Source: Azolla caroliniana
Taxonomy: Eukaryota; Polypodiophyta
DNA: 64,000 nucleotides
Reading direction: 5' to 3'
Assembly (NCBI GenBank): GCA_043228905.1
Contig: JBHGNT010000020.1
Coordinates: 10,974,001-11,038,000, forward strand
Shown: positions 43,637-55,378 of the stretch, in pieces
Layout of the letters: each line of letters starts with the position of its first letter
Position numbering within the stretch: position 1 is the stretch's first letter
Notes under the pieces: generated by a model
Seen by the model: only the letters and a program-made list of their open reading frames with translations
What the model was told of the DNA's origin: nothing
The model's database searches: none
Made by a program: the position numbers and the translations under genes

Positions 43637-45439
43637 TGTACTTCTGTTTCATCTTTGTTTTCTCTTATTCTTTCAGAGAAGTAAGTGATCTACGTTTCTC
43701 TTTCAATACACAATCACACCCCAAAATATCCCTTTTGTTTTGGATATGACACGATACCTCTCGGTTTCCAAATATTCACGAGAATACCACGTGGTCATCA
43801 AACATTTGCCAGAATACACTTGGTTATCTAACGTTTTCCAGAATACTTCTCGATCTTCAAGCATTTACCACCCCTCAGTTCTCAAACATTTTCCACTAGA
43901 TAGTATGCTCAAGTAATATTTTGGAAACTGAGCGGTATTTGATGCCTTTCCCCTTATGATTGCAATGAAAAAAACATGTCCCCAGGAGAATCTAGAACTG
44001 ATATTTTCAACAAATTTTCTATTTGTACTAGATGCTCTATCAGGTTGTGGAAGGTTGCAGAAACACTGGGAATAGCCAAGGGTGATCAATTTCTCAAGCT
44101 CAAGATACACAGTTATTTCCTTGCCAATGTTGTATTTTGTAACAATCCATATTGAGTTCGTGGCATAATCCATTCACCAATTGAAAAACAAATCATAGAG
44201 ATCTTTGCCATGGATTTGGAACCCGAATACATTTTAAGTGGGTTTATTTTTTTATTTTTTTGTGCTCCATACTACATTTGTTTTGGTTTATTTTGAAAGA
44301 TAACTATTTAATAAACTCCTGCTGCCGTCTCGAAAGATGGATCTTGCTAATTGAGCATGTTCTTCGAATCGGTATGCTAGGAAGGAATGCACATATTTTT
44401 ATTTATTTAAAACTTCTGTCCAGAAAATCCTTTTGTGGGTGCAAGTATTGGTTTGTTATGGAATTGCTTTGTTTTTGTGCAAGGAAAAGTTTCTCATCAT
44501 GTTATTAGTTCAATTTCTCATCATCTTGCCTTAACAAAGCACACAATTATCCAATTTTTGATTGAAATAGTACCTGGGCAAATCTCATATGTAGCATGTA
44601 TCTAAACATTGTAATGTTTCTCTATTGCTCTTTCATATCATGCACATGGATTTCCAAATTGTTTGGAGACCAGCAAGGTTCACCAGCTGCACATGATGGT
44701 CATTGCTTAAACAGCCATTTATTTGAAATGATTTTTTAACATTGGTGATGCTCTTGTGCTAGCTTGAAAGCTTGTCAATTTCACCTGTTTTAAAAGACCT
44801 TATTCATTAAGAAAATCTCTTGGCTTGAAATATATGCTTGTTCTATATATCATGGCAAAGTTATAATAAGCAATCGACACTAAAGAGAATGAGGGTGTAG
44901 AATATGTTTCCTATATGGGGATTTGCAATGCAAACCATGGAATCAATTGGTTGCACATGAAAAATACACCTCCATTTTATGACTATGGTTGCTTCTTATA
45001 GGGAGGGGAGGGGGTTTGATAACCAATGTCTAACCAAATAATGTGAACTGAAAGCAGTCGTAATAAGGTGTTACCATACAGCTATGCATACCTTTCAGTC
45101 GTCTCATGAAAATGGAGAGTTAACACATAACACATTAATTTGACTTTCCATGAAGTTTGAGGGCACATTTGTTTCAATAAAAGAAGTGTTGATTTGTCAT
45201 GCATGAAGCCTCTTTCAATAGACCCTTCCATGGGAAATATATGTTTTATTTATGTGGCTTTGAAATGACAACAAACAGGGTTCTGATCATGGTGATCAGT
45301 GGCGAGCTTTTGCGGGCCGAAAGTGTGCAATGGTGGGGGGGAGCATGTTCGTGCTCCGAAGAAGAATCAAGAAAGCCATCGATAAGAAGTGAGGGTTTTG
45401 TCCACCCAAGTGTGAGAGGGCACCCAAAAGAACCATCAT
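43637..45439. other. Intergenic; degenerate 'CCAGAATAC' repeats, no gene
   Basis: About 43740-43905 has four to five diverged units of about 35 bp (CAAACATTTGCCAGAATAC, TAACGTTTTCCAGAATACTT, CTCAAACATTTTCCAC). A related motif (ACCAGAATATCCCTC) is in intron 5 of the first gene near 36725. The rest is AT-rich and shows no coding signal. Confidence 0.5.
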
Positions 45440-46240
45440 ATTACCAAAAGGACCCATCCATATACATATATGTATCTATATCTAAATCTTTGGAAGACCC
45501 ATCTATTATCCATGGCTACCATCATAATATTATTGCAAGGACCCATCTTATGTATCTATAGCCCTGTTCAGACCCAATGGAGAGGACTCATCATCATCAT
45601 CTATGGCTACCCTCATATTTACATGTTACCCAAAGACCCATCTATGTATATCTAACACCTCCCTCAGAGCCAAAGGAAAGGACTCATCACCATCATTCAT
45701 GTATTACCCAAAGACCCATCTATGTATGTATCTATAGCTCTGTTCAGAGCCAATAGGAGAGAACTCATCATCATCATCATCAATGGCTACCCTCATATTA
45801 TTATAACCAAAGAAGACCCATCTTTGTATCTACATCTCTGTCAGAGCCAAAGGAAAGGACTCATCATCATCATCATCATCTATGGCTACCCTCACATTAT
45901 TACCCAAAGACCCATCAATGTATCTAAATCTCTGGGAGAGCCAAGGGAAAAGGACTAATCATCATCCATGGCTACCCTCACATTATCACCCAAAGACCCA
46001 TCTGTGTATCTACATCTCTGTCAGAGCCAAAGGAAAGGACTCATCATCATCAGCCATGGCTATCCTCACTTTATTACCCAAAGATCCATCCATGTATCTA
46101 CTTCTCTGTCAGAACCAAGGGAAAGGACTCATCATCATCATCAGCCATGGCTTTCCTCACATTATTACCCAAAGACCCATCTATGTATCTACATCTCTGT
46201 CAGAGCCAAGGGAAAGGACTCATCATCATCATCATCAGCC
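45440..46240 (+). repeat. Tandem array of about 90 bp ending at the NYN-gene start codon
   Basis: Eight to nine units of 86-99 bp each contain ACCCAAAGACCCATCTATGT, ATCTCTGTCAGAGCCAA(A/G)G, GGACTCATCATCATC and (in most) CCATGGCTACCCTCAC. ATGGCT occurs near 45512, 45603, 45783, 45882, 45968, 46056, 46147 and finally 46241, the start of the coding sequence. Later units are more alike than early ones. The ATG at 45968 is in frame with the gene and open for 91 codons upstream of 46241. Confidence 0.92.
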
Positions 46241-47380
46241 ATGGCTACCCACACTGTTGGCAAGATCTCCATTTTCTGGGATCTTGACAACAAACCTCCT
46301 AGGTATCCTCCTCATCAAGTAGCCCTCAATCTCAAGGCCACCGCCGCCGAGTTCGGGCCAATCGTAGATCTGTTTGCCTTTGCAAACCTCCACGCTTTCC
46401 GACATGTCCCAAGATGGTCTTCCCCAAACCCTAATTCCTCCATCAACCGTAATTTCGACCCTCATACCCCCACAAGCCCTAACTTTCTGCCGAACCCGGG
46501 CTTTCTGATTAACCCCGATTTACAGAAAAACCCTAATCAAAACTCAAATTTCCCCGGGGACCCAGAATCTTACACCGCATCCCAAAATTCTTCATGTACA
46601 AACCCTATTTCTTCCTCTGCAAGCCCTAATTTCTTGGCGGAATTAAGTTGTTCCACTCACAAAACAAACCCTGGTCTTAGCCTTAACTTTCTGATTTGCC
46701 CTCTATGTGGTTTGACATTCACTGAAAAATCGCAGCTTAAGAGGCATAGAAGATTTCATCACAATGGAGAAAGAGGACATAAAGCAGCAACTTTAGCTGG
46801 ATATGGCTTAGGCTTAGAGCTACTAAGGGCAGGTTTCTGTGTAAAAACTGTAGATATGAAATCTCAAGCTGCAGATAGAGCTATGAAAAAGCAAATAAAA
46901 CACTCTATAGAGAATGGATTGAATTGGATTTGCATCGTTTCGGATGATTCAGGGTTTGCCGAGATTCTTAGACGGGGTCGAGAGAAAGGGATAGGGATTA
47001 TTTCCATAGGAGATACCTCTTCCCTACGAATTTGTTCAGATTTTTGGTTCCCTTGGGACGATGTTGCTCAAGGTAAACTATGTGGTTCTTATGAATGTGA
47101 TTCATTCGAATTTGGTTCATATGGAGATGGTTGTATAGTTGGATGTGGCAATAAGAAAGTCCCTAAATTGGGTGAAGGCAAGAAGATTTTCGTCACACCC
47201 TGTCAAACTAAGATTAATGCCGCTCAAATCAGCAACGACAAGAATGCTGCTCAATTTACCAAACCTAAAAGTGCCACCAAATTCAGCAAAACCAATAAAT
47301 ATAGGGCATTCTATGATTTCTCGTCAGATTTTTCATCCGAGGAAGAGGAAGATGAAGAACCAGAATTAGGATCTATCTAA
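46241..47380 (+). CDS. NYN-domain (putative nuclease) protein with C2H2 zinc finger
   Basis: Single exon, 379 aa. The N-terminus ISIFWDLDNKPPR (D14, D16, N17) is the first acidic motif of NYN/LabA-type PIN-like nucleases. SDDSGF (234-239) followed by AEILRRGREKGIGIISIGD is the second; many relatives have SDDSDF, so the Gly at 238 deserves a check. Between them an Asn/Pro-rich low-complexity linker (about 60-150: PNPNSS, NPDLQKNPNQN) and one C2H2 finger (C153, C156, H169, H173) are inserted. The tail is acidic (SSEEEEDEEPELGSI). This matches the plant family described as 'putative endonuclease or glycosyl hydrolase with C2H2-type zinc finger'; RNA substrates are unknown. I chose 46241 because it begins directly with the conserved block; an upstream in-frame ATG at 45968 would add 91 repeat-encoded residues. 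Confidence 0.87.
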   Translation: MATHTVGKISIFWDLDNKPPRYPPHQVALNLKATAAEFGPIVDLFAFANLHAFRHVPRWSSPNPNSSINRNFDPHTPTSPNFLPNPGFLINPDLQKNPNQNSNFPGDPESYTASQNSSCTNPISSSASPNFLAELSCSTHKTNPGLSLNFLICPLCGLTFTEKSQLKRHRRFHHNGERGHKAATLAGYGLGLELLRAGFCVKTVDMKSQAADRAMKKQIKHSIENGLNWICIVSDDSGFAEILRRGREKGIGIISIGDTSSLRICSDFWFPWDDVAQGKLCGSYECDSFEFGSYGDGCIVGCGNKKVPKLGEGKKIFVTPCQTKINAAQISNDKNAAQFTKPKSATKFSKTNKYRAFYDFSSDFSSEEEEDEEPELGSI

Positions 47381-48410
47381 GGTATGCATCTACATATGAC
47401 AATGTATGTATCCAGAGAATTGAATGTGATGTTGCATTTGGAAAATGGTATCTAACATTTGAATGATGCTGCACTTGGAAGATGGGGTTCAAATTTATAG
47501 CATTATGCAAAATGGAAACATCCATCGAGGATGTGAAGAGAACACTGTAGGTTTTGCAAACCCCAATAAACATTAGTGTGTTGTTTGATTTCTATGTTGG
47601 ATTTCTTGTCTGATGTAAAAGAAAAAGGAAGAACAAGAAGTGGCGCCCATATAAGCTATTCATGTACTTGTGGTATTGTGTCTACCCTTGGGATGATACT
47701 GCATAATGTGGTTCGTATATATATTTATTATGCATATCCTTGAGTAAGATGGATGTGGCCAACATGTGTCCATATTTGGCAAGTTTCAAATAAACACAAT
47801 ATTTTCTTGGAGGAAAAAGAAAATGAGGGGCAAGTATATCCAATTGATTTCATCGAACATATGGAGCTCTCATATCCAAACCATGAAAGATATGTGTAAG
47901 AGAGTTTCACGGGGTTGGGACAAAGAAAATCTTTTGAGAGTAAGAAAGTCTGTTGCATTAGCGGTGCAGACATGCGGAAACATCAGTCTCAGAACAGTAA
48001 TGCCACCGTTGAACTTCAAAAATATTTACTATTGCCATTGCCATTGCCATTGCTCTTGTAGAGACCATCCATTACTAAGATGAACCTCCTGGGACACAGG
48101 ACTTTTTCTAAAGGCTATTACATTCCTGATGCCATTATTGGTATCTGTGAAGGTGCCAACTATGTGAGTAGGTTCTTGCAAAACATGTTTTCTCTTCAAA
48201 ATAGATTTTTACAAGGGTTACAATAGAATATCTCCAGATGCAATGGCGATTCACAGATTTCTGAAGTCTCTATACACAACAAAATGTAGGCTGTCTGGTT
48301 TCCCTGGCCATTCCACCCTGTCTATCCCGGATATCTTTCTAAGTTGTACACACAAAATGCACAATCAACGACTTTGGCATTTCAAAAAAAAGATGAAAAG
48401 ATATGGGGTG
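47381..48410. other. Intergenic, no gene recognised
   Basis: 3' flank of the NYN gene, then AT-rich DNA with a short CCATTGCCATTGCCATTG repeat near 48034-48055. Open frames are short and without domains. Confidence 0.5.
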
Positions 48411-48610
48411 AGCTTGTTGAGTTTAGAGTGGCCTCACAAACTCTGTGCAATGTCATATGTTGCAAGCTTGTTGAGTTTAGATTGGCCTCACAAACTCTGT
48501 CTAATGTCATATGTTGCAAGCTTGTTGAGTTTAGAGTGGCCTCTCAAACTCCTTCCAACCTCATACGGGGGTGGGTTAGATTGTTTGAGTCTAGAGTTAC
48601 CTCTCAAACG
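48411..48610. repeat. 54-bp tandem array
   Basis: AGCTTGTTGAGTTTAGA...CTCACAAACTCTGT..AATGTCATATGTTGCA repeats from 48411, 48465 and 48519, with a decayed fourth unit to about 48610. As 54 is a multiple of three, two frames stay open with an 18-residue repeat, but no gene context supports coding. Confidence 0.9.
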
Positions 48611-49049
48611 TCTATCCCATCAGACTAGTTATGGATTTTGTCCTCGACAACACCCTAAGAGCTTGTCCAAACTGGGATCTCCACTATTCAAATTCAGGTC
48701 TTCAATGAGCTTGTCCAACCAAAGTCTCAAACATGAAAAATTTGTCCCTAATCACACATGTTAGCTTTTCTGGCTTTCACAAGATTGTTAGTTTGAAGAG
48801 GATAATAGATTTGGCTCATTGCAAAAAGATCAGAGACCGATTTCATTTTGTTTTCTTTGTATTCAACTCACCCTACCGGTAAGCTATTAGACTACCAAGT
48901 ATCATACATTTTTGGTCACGCAAGTGTAGACCCTTTTCTAGCTTTCATCAGATTTTGGGTTTGGAAAGGATAATAAATTGGATCAGTCTAGTGGTAGTCT
49001 ATTAGACAGCAAAACAAGGCCTTGGGCCCAAAGTTCAACCAATATACTT
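48611..49049. other. Intergenic, no gene recognised
   Basis: AT-rich. GGATAATA(G/A)ATT-type phrases recur near 48798 and 48969, hinting at an older duplication. Confidence 0.4.
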
Positions 49050-49222
49050 TCCCTAATTTACACAGATTTTCCATATTTTACTGGACAACCTTACAAATTG
49101 AGCTACAATTGTCAGGGTAGACCTAATCTACTTAATTTCACCAATAATATTTTCCCTAATTTAGACAACCTTACCAATTGAGCTACAACTGTCAGGGTAG
49201 ACCAAATCCACTTGACTTTACC
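49050..49222 (-). repeat. Tandem pair of truncated SINE-like segments
   Basis: The complement contains TGTAGCTCAATTGGTAAGGTTGTC (box A-like, as in the SINE at 21936) at about 49164-49190 and a variant at about 49084-49106. Both sit in a duplicated unit of about 80 bp ending TTTCCCTAATTTA. The B box is missing. Confidence 0.5.
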
Positions 49223-49867
49223 AATAAGGATGATGAATGATGTACCAAAACATATTTCCATTTCAAGAATACCATGAGGTCAACAAAAGGTCTACAACCT
49301 TAGCAATCTTCGAATGACTATCAAGTGACATCCTCAGCTTGAAGGCCTATCTCTCTTGTATTGTTTGTATATTTTTGTTCCTGAACTTGATAAATTCAGA
49401 AATCTCTGATTTATGACAATAGTTGCTAGTATGACGTAATCTTATAAGCCATGTCTGGTGCCTGCTTGAAAATGTCTCTGTTTCTTTTCGGTAGTATGTA
49501 TTCGCATTAAAAAGTTATTCATAAAATGGATTCCCAGGGAGATACTTATGTGAGCATTTGATGCGGTATTAGTTTATTGTTGGAAGATGCACAAACTTTG
49601 ATGATTAGTGAAGATTGAAATGAAGAAAAACCTAAACTTTGTAGGAATTGCCATGTCTCACATATATTAAATATTTCCTGAAACAAATATGAATATGATG
49701 GAAGATATGCTTAGTATTTTCAACCATTTTTTACTGTTCGTGTGCTATGATATTTGTTTCAGTGTGGGTTAACATGATTGTACATCGACAATTAATAATA
49801 CAGAAAGCATTACACGATTAGAACACAGCAGGTTGATTATTTCTCATAACAATTAAGCATTTATCAT

Positions 49868-50148
49868 TGTGGTTGATTAAGTTAATCAGTTTAGAGTTAG
49901 GGTTTGACACGTCCAAGCTGGATATTCATATGTTAATCATAACAATAAAAGTTTTGAAGAGTGGACATACAATTATAGAGCACAGCAGATTGATTATATC
50001 TTGTAACAATTATGCATCTAACATATGGTTGAATCTAAACGGCTACATCATTAAGTTAATCAGTTTAGGGTTAGGGTTTGACATGTGCAAGTTGGATTTC
50101 ATCATAACAATAAAAGTTTTGAAGAGTGGACGTACAATTATGTTATGG
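49868..50148. repeat. Direct duplication, about 184-bp spacing
   Basis: ATTAAGTTAATCAGTTTAG.GTTAGGGTTTGACA...AATAAAAGTTTTGAAGAGTGGAC occurs at 49872 and again at 50053, with a few differences and a short deletion. Confidence 0.85.
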
Positions 50149-50601
50149 GATGGACACTACACACATAACAAATAATAGATAGCTCCATTGGTTCAACTGA
50201 CATCTGCTCAATAAAGTAATCTGACAAATAATCGTTCATTTTTTTTATTCTTATACAGAATTGGAACTCATTCAAGTACTCAGTTTCAAAGTAAACAACA
50301 TCAAGACTATAATGGATTGATGAGAATGGATTTCATTGATAAAAACAACAAATAAACATAACATAGAGGAGAGCAGTATTAGATCTCTCATTGCTGAGCC
50401 TAGCCATTTTACTCTTGCCATTAATGAGAAGCTTGTGAATTGGTTTTTTGTCACATTAACCAATCATTAATGAGATGCACCTTGCAGTGCTATCTTCACA
50501 AATTACCGGACAAAAGAAAAAAGGAAAGAACATAAAATAAAAAATTGAAAGGGGTCAAAATGCGAGTGATATGTGTTTTTTAAAGCTGGTCTCTAACTAA
50601 A
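50149..50601. other. 3' flank of the CCCH gene, no other gene
   Basis: AT-rich sequence downstream of the stop codon at 50602 (minus strand), with no recognised feature. Confidence 0.5.
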
Positions 50602-53166
50602 TCATGATCTAGGGGTAGCGATTTGAACTGGCCACTTCTCATCAAGATGAAGATTCTCAACCCAAGAAGAGATATCAATATCATTGCTCTCTATAAGCAT
50701 ATCATCATGGGCCCCATTTGAAGCTACAGTATCCAATTGTTCTTCTTTAACCAATTTCTGGATCCATGACAAATCCGGTTCTTCCACATCTCCCAAAACA
50801 GGAAATACCGAGTTTCTCAATCTTGAGCAACTCTCTTCATGGACCACCCATTCAGGTTGGTTACAATCAAACTGAACAGAATTGGGTGTAAAACCTCGAG
50901 GACTATGTGCTGAAGGAACTTCATCAAAGCTATGCAAATCAACATTCACATTACCATAGATTGCTGCCATCTGAGCAAGTGATGCAAGCTTGGGAGTTCT
51001 TGGAGACAACAAACGAGGACTATTCAGCTGACCTTCAGGTGCAGATGGCTTCCGAGCTTGCATGTGAGCTTGGACTTGTCTTGCACTTTGTAATTGAGCT
51101 TGATGATGTGCAAGTTTCATAGCCACAAAATGTCTATCCAATGGCGAAACTGATTCTGGCATTGGTGAATGAGGTGATGAGATGCTTTCCATAGCAAAGA
51201 GTTCGTCTAGATTTGTCGGAGCTACACTATGCTCTACATTTCTAAAGCATCTAGATAATGACCCATTCCTAGATTTGTTGGAGTTTGTCGAAGCTATAGC
51301 AATATGCTCCATGTTCCTAAAGCTCTCAGAAAATGACACATTTCGAGAGGCAGCGACAGCAGCATTTACCCGTGCTTGGGCAGAAAGGGACTGCCCTGAA
51401 GTTGAAAAGGACTGAAATTCATTCAACCATCTACTATCAATATCCGGAGAAACAATCAAATCGGTTAGTGACAGTTCATGAGTTTTTGGAGGTGCCCTTA
51501 ACCTACTATTACCACTATTAGCATGTATAGCTCCTCCTGGAAGATGCAATGTAGGAACACTTGGGGACATAGGAGGAGTTGCAAGGTTTCCATGCATTGT
51601 ATTATGGTGAGGAAACGATGGAGAAAATGGCGGGTGCATCGTCATCATTGAAGAAGAAGAACCTCCTCTCGGTGAACTTATAGGTGAAACTTCTGAAAAA
51701 GCATTTGATTTCGGAGATGGTATGGCAGAACCTGTAGAAAGATAAAGAGGCCGGAGCTCCTCTACAACATGTGCGAAAAAGCATACTCTTCTATTGCATT
51801 CTTTTCCATCCTTGCACAACCTAGTGCGATATTGAGCAGGGTGTAACCAGCATTCAAATACACCGTGTGCATATTCACATGAATCACCTTGATGGCATTC
51901 ACCTTTTCGAAAATTGGGGCATGGGACACAGCTATAGTGATGTCTTCTAGGGTCCCTTCGGCGTGCATTTTCACCAGGGTGAGCAAAAGGGCATTCAGTC
52001 CAATCATGTGAGTAAGCCCTCGAACACGGTCTAATCTTGAAAGAATACATGCGGAATTCATCTGTTGTATAGATGTTGCTCTTGATATCGGGAAGAGATG
52101 GATCTATCAGATAGTCCTTAACCTTATCACTTGCATCAGGAAATACTTTGGTCATATAATTCTTCGGGGACTTTGGAGAAGATGAGGGTGAAGACAATGA
52201 AGATGGATATGACCCACTTGATGCAATAGATAGAGTCGAGGAGGACACCGACATATTGAATTCCTCATTCTCTACTGTTGCAATTAGACCAATATCATCA
52301 AAAGAAGAGGGCAAGAAGCAATCCTCTAAAATTGGATCCGAAAAATCCACCGAATCTAATGGCTTCTTCTTATTGACAAGCTCTACTGATACTATCTTTG
52401 CATTACATATCTTATCCTGTTCCAAAACTTCTTCCAATAATGTATTTTCATTAGATCCCTTTCCCTTGTTCAAAATCTCTTCTGACACAATCATTGCATT
52501 ACATATCTTTCCCTTGTGCAAATTTTCCTCCAATATGATCTTTGCATTAAATGACTTTTCCTTGTTCAATAGCTCTTCCCATACTCTCTTTGCATTAGAT
52601 AGTTTTTCTTTGTTCAAAAGTTCTTCTAACGCAATTTTTGCATTACTTGATCTATCTGAAACATTTATAACATCGGCAGCACGCCGTCCATAAGCATCAA
52701 GCGAATTCAAATTCGCACCAGAATCAAGCAAAAAACGCACAGTTTCTTCAGAAAAGATAGAAGCACCAGAGGCTGCACAATGTAAAGCAGTGCTATGATC
52801 ACTGCCACATGCCTTGTTGATATCTCCACCGACTTTAGTGTACATCTCCACTATATATTTCAGAACATCTAAGCTTCCATACATAGCTGCAATCATCAAT
52901 GGAGTTCTTTCTTCAAGGACCATTTTTCTTGTCCCATTTTCCCTCATATACCACATTTCCACAATATCTACCTTCATGGAACCTTCCTCAACATACCGTT
53001 GAAAGGTCTTTAGGTCATTGTTTGAAGCCATTTCTAGAAGATTACAGCTTCCTGTTTCTTCATGCCAAATCTCAGTACCATTACTGTTTAATTGAGGCTT
53101 TTGCTCAATTATGTGGTCAGAATCACTCTCAGAATTAGATGATTTCTCGAGGGTACCACCGCACAT
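50602..53166 (-). CDS. Ankyrin-repeat tandem CCCH zinc-finger protein (RR-TZF type)
   Basis: Single-exon 854-aa protein. Ankyrin-type repeats lie at about 86-167 ([30 protein letters not shown]...[12 protein letters not shown]). The plant RR-TZF module follows at about 377-466: [20 protein letters not shown], then C-x7-C-x5-C-x3-H ([19 protein letters not shown]) and C-x5-C-x4-C-x3-H ([16 protein letters not shown]). The C-terminus has the conserved [13 protein letters not shown] and [13 protein letters not shown] blocks. Relatives (Arabidopsis AtTZF7-11 / C3H30, 47, 66 type) bind AU-rich RNA, shuttle between nucleus and P-bodies or stress granules, and act in stress and hormone responses; that is family knowledge. 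Unusual here: six 16-residue repeats at 174-269 between the ankyrin and zinc-finger parts (DNA 52360-52647). Intronless coding is normal for the family. CAG after a T-run near 53183-53195 (complement) may be the acceptor of a 5'-UTR intron. Confidence 0.94.
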   Translation of the reverse strand: MCGGTLEKSSNSESDSDHIIEQKPQLNSNGTEIWHEETGSCNLLEMASNNDLKTFQRYVEEGSMKVDIVEMWYMRENGTRKMVLEERTPLMIAAMYGSLDVLKYIVEMYTKVGGDINKACGSDHSTALHCAASGASIFSEETVRFLLDSGANLNSLDAYGRRAADVINVSDRSSNAKIALEELLNKEKLSNAKRVWEELLNKEKSFNAKIILEENLHKGKICNAMIVSEEILNKGKGSNENTLLEEVLEQDKICNAKIVSVELVNKKKPLDSVDFSDPILEDCFLPSSFDDIGLIATVENEEFNMSVSSSTLSIASSGSYPSSLSSPSSSPKSPKNYMTKVFPDASDKVKDYLIDPSLPDIKSNIYTTDEFRMYSFKIRPCSRAYSHDWTECPFAHPGENARRRDPRRHHYSCVPCPNFRKGECHQGDSCEYAHGVFECWLHPAQYRTRLCKDGKECNRRVCFFAHVVEELRPLYLSTGSAIPSPKSNAFSEVSPISSPRGGSSSSMMTMHPPFSPSFPHHNTMHGNLATPPMSPSVPTLHLPGGAIHANSGNSRLRAPPKTHELSLTDLIVSPDIDSRWLNEFQSFSTSGQSLSAQARVNAAVAASRNVSFSESFRNMEHIAIASTNSNKSRNGSLSRCFRNVEHSVAPTNLDELFAMESISSPHSPMPESVSPLDRHFVAMKLAHHQAQLQSARQVQAHMQARKPSAPEGQLNSPRLLSPRTPKLASLAQMAAIYGNVNVDLHSFDEVPSAHSPRGFTPNSVQFDCNQPEWVVHEESCSRLRNSVFPVLGDVEEPDLSWIQKLVKEEQLDTVASNGAHDDMLIESNDIDISSWVENLHLDEKWPVQIATPRS
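52360..52647 (-). repeat. 48-bp coding tandem array in the CCCH gene
   Basis: Six in-frame units of 16 residues: [80 protein letters not shown] and [16 protein letters not shown]. They are diverged but keep the NAK..xEELLNK pattern. The first contains an ALEELL stretch that looks like the family's usual linker, so it is probably the founder unit. Confidence 0.93.
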
Positions 53167-54180
53167 CTTACGGGTCAGATTTAGCTGGGAAAAAATTTAC
53201 AAATCAGATATTAGTTAAATTAGGATGTCATTAGGGTATCAAAGCTCTCTAGCTTTAGCATAGAGAACACGAATGAATAAAATAAACCTTATGTTTACAG
53301 AAGGATTCGATCACAGTATCAAAAATTTAGCTTTTTGGGCAGAAAAAAAGCTAGAAATTTTTTCAGATGGCAAAAGAAAGATTCCGTTGAAGAACTTTTA
53401 GAGAAAGACCTTCAGATGGTAAAGTATGAGAACTTTATTCTTTTTAGCAGAAAAACAAGCACCTTGAAAAGAATGTCATTAAAGCAAATACCAGAGCTTT
53501 AGCTATTTTAACAGAAGAAAAGCAAGAACACGTGCAAAAAATCATATCTTAAACAAAGAAGGAATCCATTTTCAGAGGAGAAAAAGAACATGAACGGGAA
53601 AAAATCGCAGTGCCTCAGAGCTCTAGAGAAGAAATATGCGGCAATATTTTCAGAGGAGAGGGAAAAACAGAACACAGTTCTTCAGTACAAATTAATGAAT
53701 AAAATAAGTGATTGAACAGTTGCAAATGGTTTAATCTGCAGAAATAAAAAACAGACTTTGTGGAATTCTATGAAATTTCCAAATCTTTATAAATAAGAAC
53801 CCTAAAAAACCCAGAAAAATGACAGGGCTTCAGAGTAGTTCCATTTCAAGGGTTTCCTCTCAAATTTACGATTTCTATGATATTTGAAGAATTCATTTCT
53901 GGGTTTTAGGGTTTACAGATTGTTTTCGGGGTTCATCTCTTCATTTCATGATCTCCTCCAGGGTTGGGGTTTCTCTCATAGTTCAAGGGTTTCTCAAATG
54001 AGTTTAGGGTTTCCAAAAGTTTGAAAGCTTCAGGCTTCTCTCTTAATTTTGGAGTTTCTTCAGGATTCAAGGCTTTCTCCTTTGGTTTAAAGGTTGGGGG
54101 AGGGTTGAGGTTTTCTTTCTTCAGTGCTTGCGGGATTTCTGAAGGGTTCAGGGCAAAGTACCTTCATTCATGGCAGGCCT
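53167..54180 (-). other. 5' leader/promoter region of the CCCH gene
   Basis: Upstream of the start codon at 53166 (minus). AGAAAAA-rich on the plus strand to about 53760, then GGGTTT-rich. No separate gene seen. Confidence 0.45.
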
Positions 54181-54184
<4 letters not shown>

Positions 54185-54248
<64 letters not shown>

Positions 54249-54250
54249 AC
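54185..54250. repeat. (CT)n(AC)n microsatellite
   Basis: About 39 bases of CT followed by about 27 bases of AC. Confidence 0.97.
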
Positions 54251-54412
54251 CCTCTCTCTTCTCTCTATCTAGGGTTACTCTAGGCTTACCTGGTTTTCTT
54301 CTTTCTTCTGTGTTGATTCTTCTTTAATTCTTTCTTTCTATCTCTGTGTTGAATGATTCTTGCCTTCTCCTCCTCCTCCTCTACAGTCTGATATGCTCTG
54401 CAACCATTTGGG

Positions 54413-54443
<31 letters not shown>

Positions 54444-54781
54444 ACTTTGCTCTGTTTTAGTTTTTTTTTTTTGTTCTGTTCAGAATCAGAATCAGACGAA
54501 GGAGAAGAAGAAGAAGAAGAAGAGTTAAAATTTATTTTTCCTTCTCTGTTTTTTGTTGTTGTTGTTGTATGTATTTTCTTTTCAACGTCTTCTTCTTCTT
54601 CTTCTTCCAAATGCAAAATAGAAACAAAAAACAAAAAAGAGAGGAAGAAAAACAGAAACAAGTTCTGAAAAGTAACCAAATGCAAATGAAATTTCAAATG
54701 AAACATCAAATGAAATGAAACCTCCCAACTCCTCTCTCTCTCTCTCTCTCTCCTAATGGAAGTGGAGTGGCCACACACATA
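54251..54781. other. Low-complexity region, no gene
   Basis: CT runs at 54414-54437 and 54733-54754, a GAAGAA block (54499-54522), and a TCTTCT block (54587-54606). Open frames on both strands are repeat artefacts. Confidence 0.6.
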
Positions 54782-54928
54782 CATATACTAATAATACATA
54801 TACATATATGTATGTATGTATGTATGTATGTGTATATATGTATATGCATGTATGTATGTATGTATGTGTATAGATGTACATATATGTATATGTATATGTA
54901 TGTATGTATGTATATGTATATGCATATG

Positions 54929-54960
<32 letters not shown>

Positions 54961-55120
54961 TGTATGTATATGGATATGTATATGATTATGATTATGATTA
55001 TGATTATGATCATATGCACTTGTGACTTACTTGTTATGTATGTATGTATGTATGTATGTATGTATGTATGTATGTATGTATGTATGTATGTATGTATATA
55101 TGTATGTGTATAGATGTACA

Positions 55121-55176
<56 letters not shown>

Positions 55177-55268
55177 TATGGATATGTATATGATTATGAT
55201 TATGATTATGATTATGATCATATGCACTTGTGACTTACTTGTTATGTATGTATGTGTATAGATGTACA

Positions 55269-55301
<33 letters not shown>

Positions 55302-55378
55302 GTATGTATGTATATGGATATGTATATGATTATGATTATGATTATGATCATATGCACTTGTGACTTACTTGTTATGCA
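54782..55378. repeat. TATG/TATATG microsatellite with three higher-order units
   Basis: ATGT-type tetranucleotide runs are punctuated three times by GATTATGATTATGATTATGA followed by TCATATGCACTTGTGACTTA (ends near 55035, 55243 and 55372), each after TGTATAGATGTACATATATG. So a complex unit of about 130-210 bp has itself been duplicated. Confidence 0.93.

Noticed and set aside
45440-46240. Regularly spaced repeats, CRISPR-like at first glance
   Set aside because: Units are contiguous and diverged with no unique spacers; a plant minisatellite.
48243-48764. Gene with 18-residue repeats
   Set aside because: Openness is explained by the 54-bp array; no start context, domain or neighbouring exon.
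54338-55269. Open frames with THTYIHTYIHTY or MYVCMYVCMYV patterns
   Set aside because: Products of the TATG and CT microsatellites, not genes.
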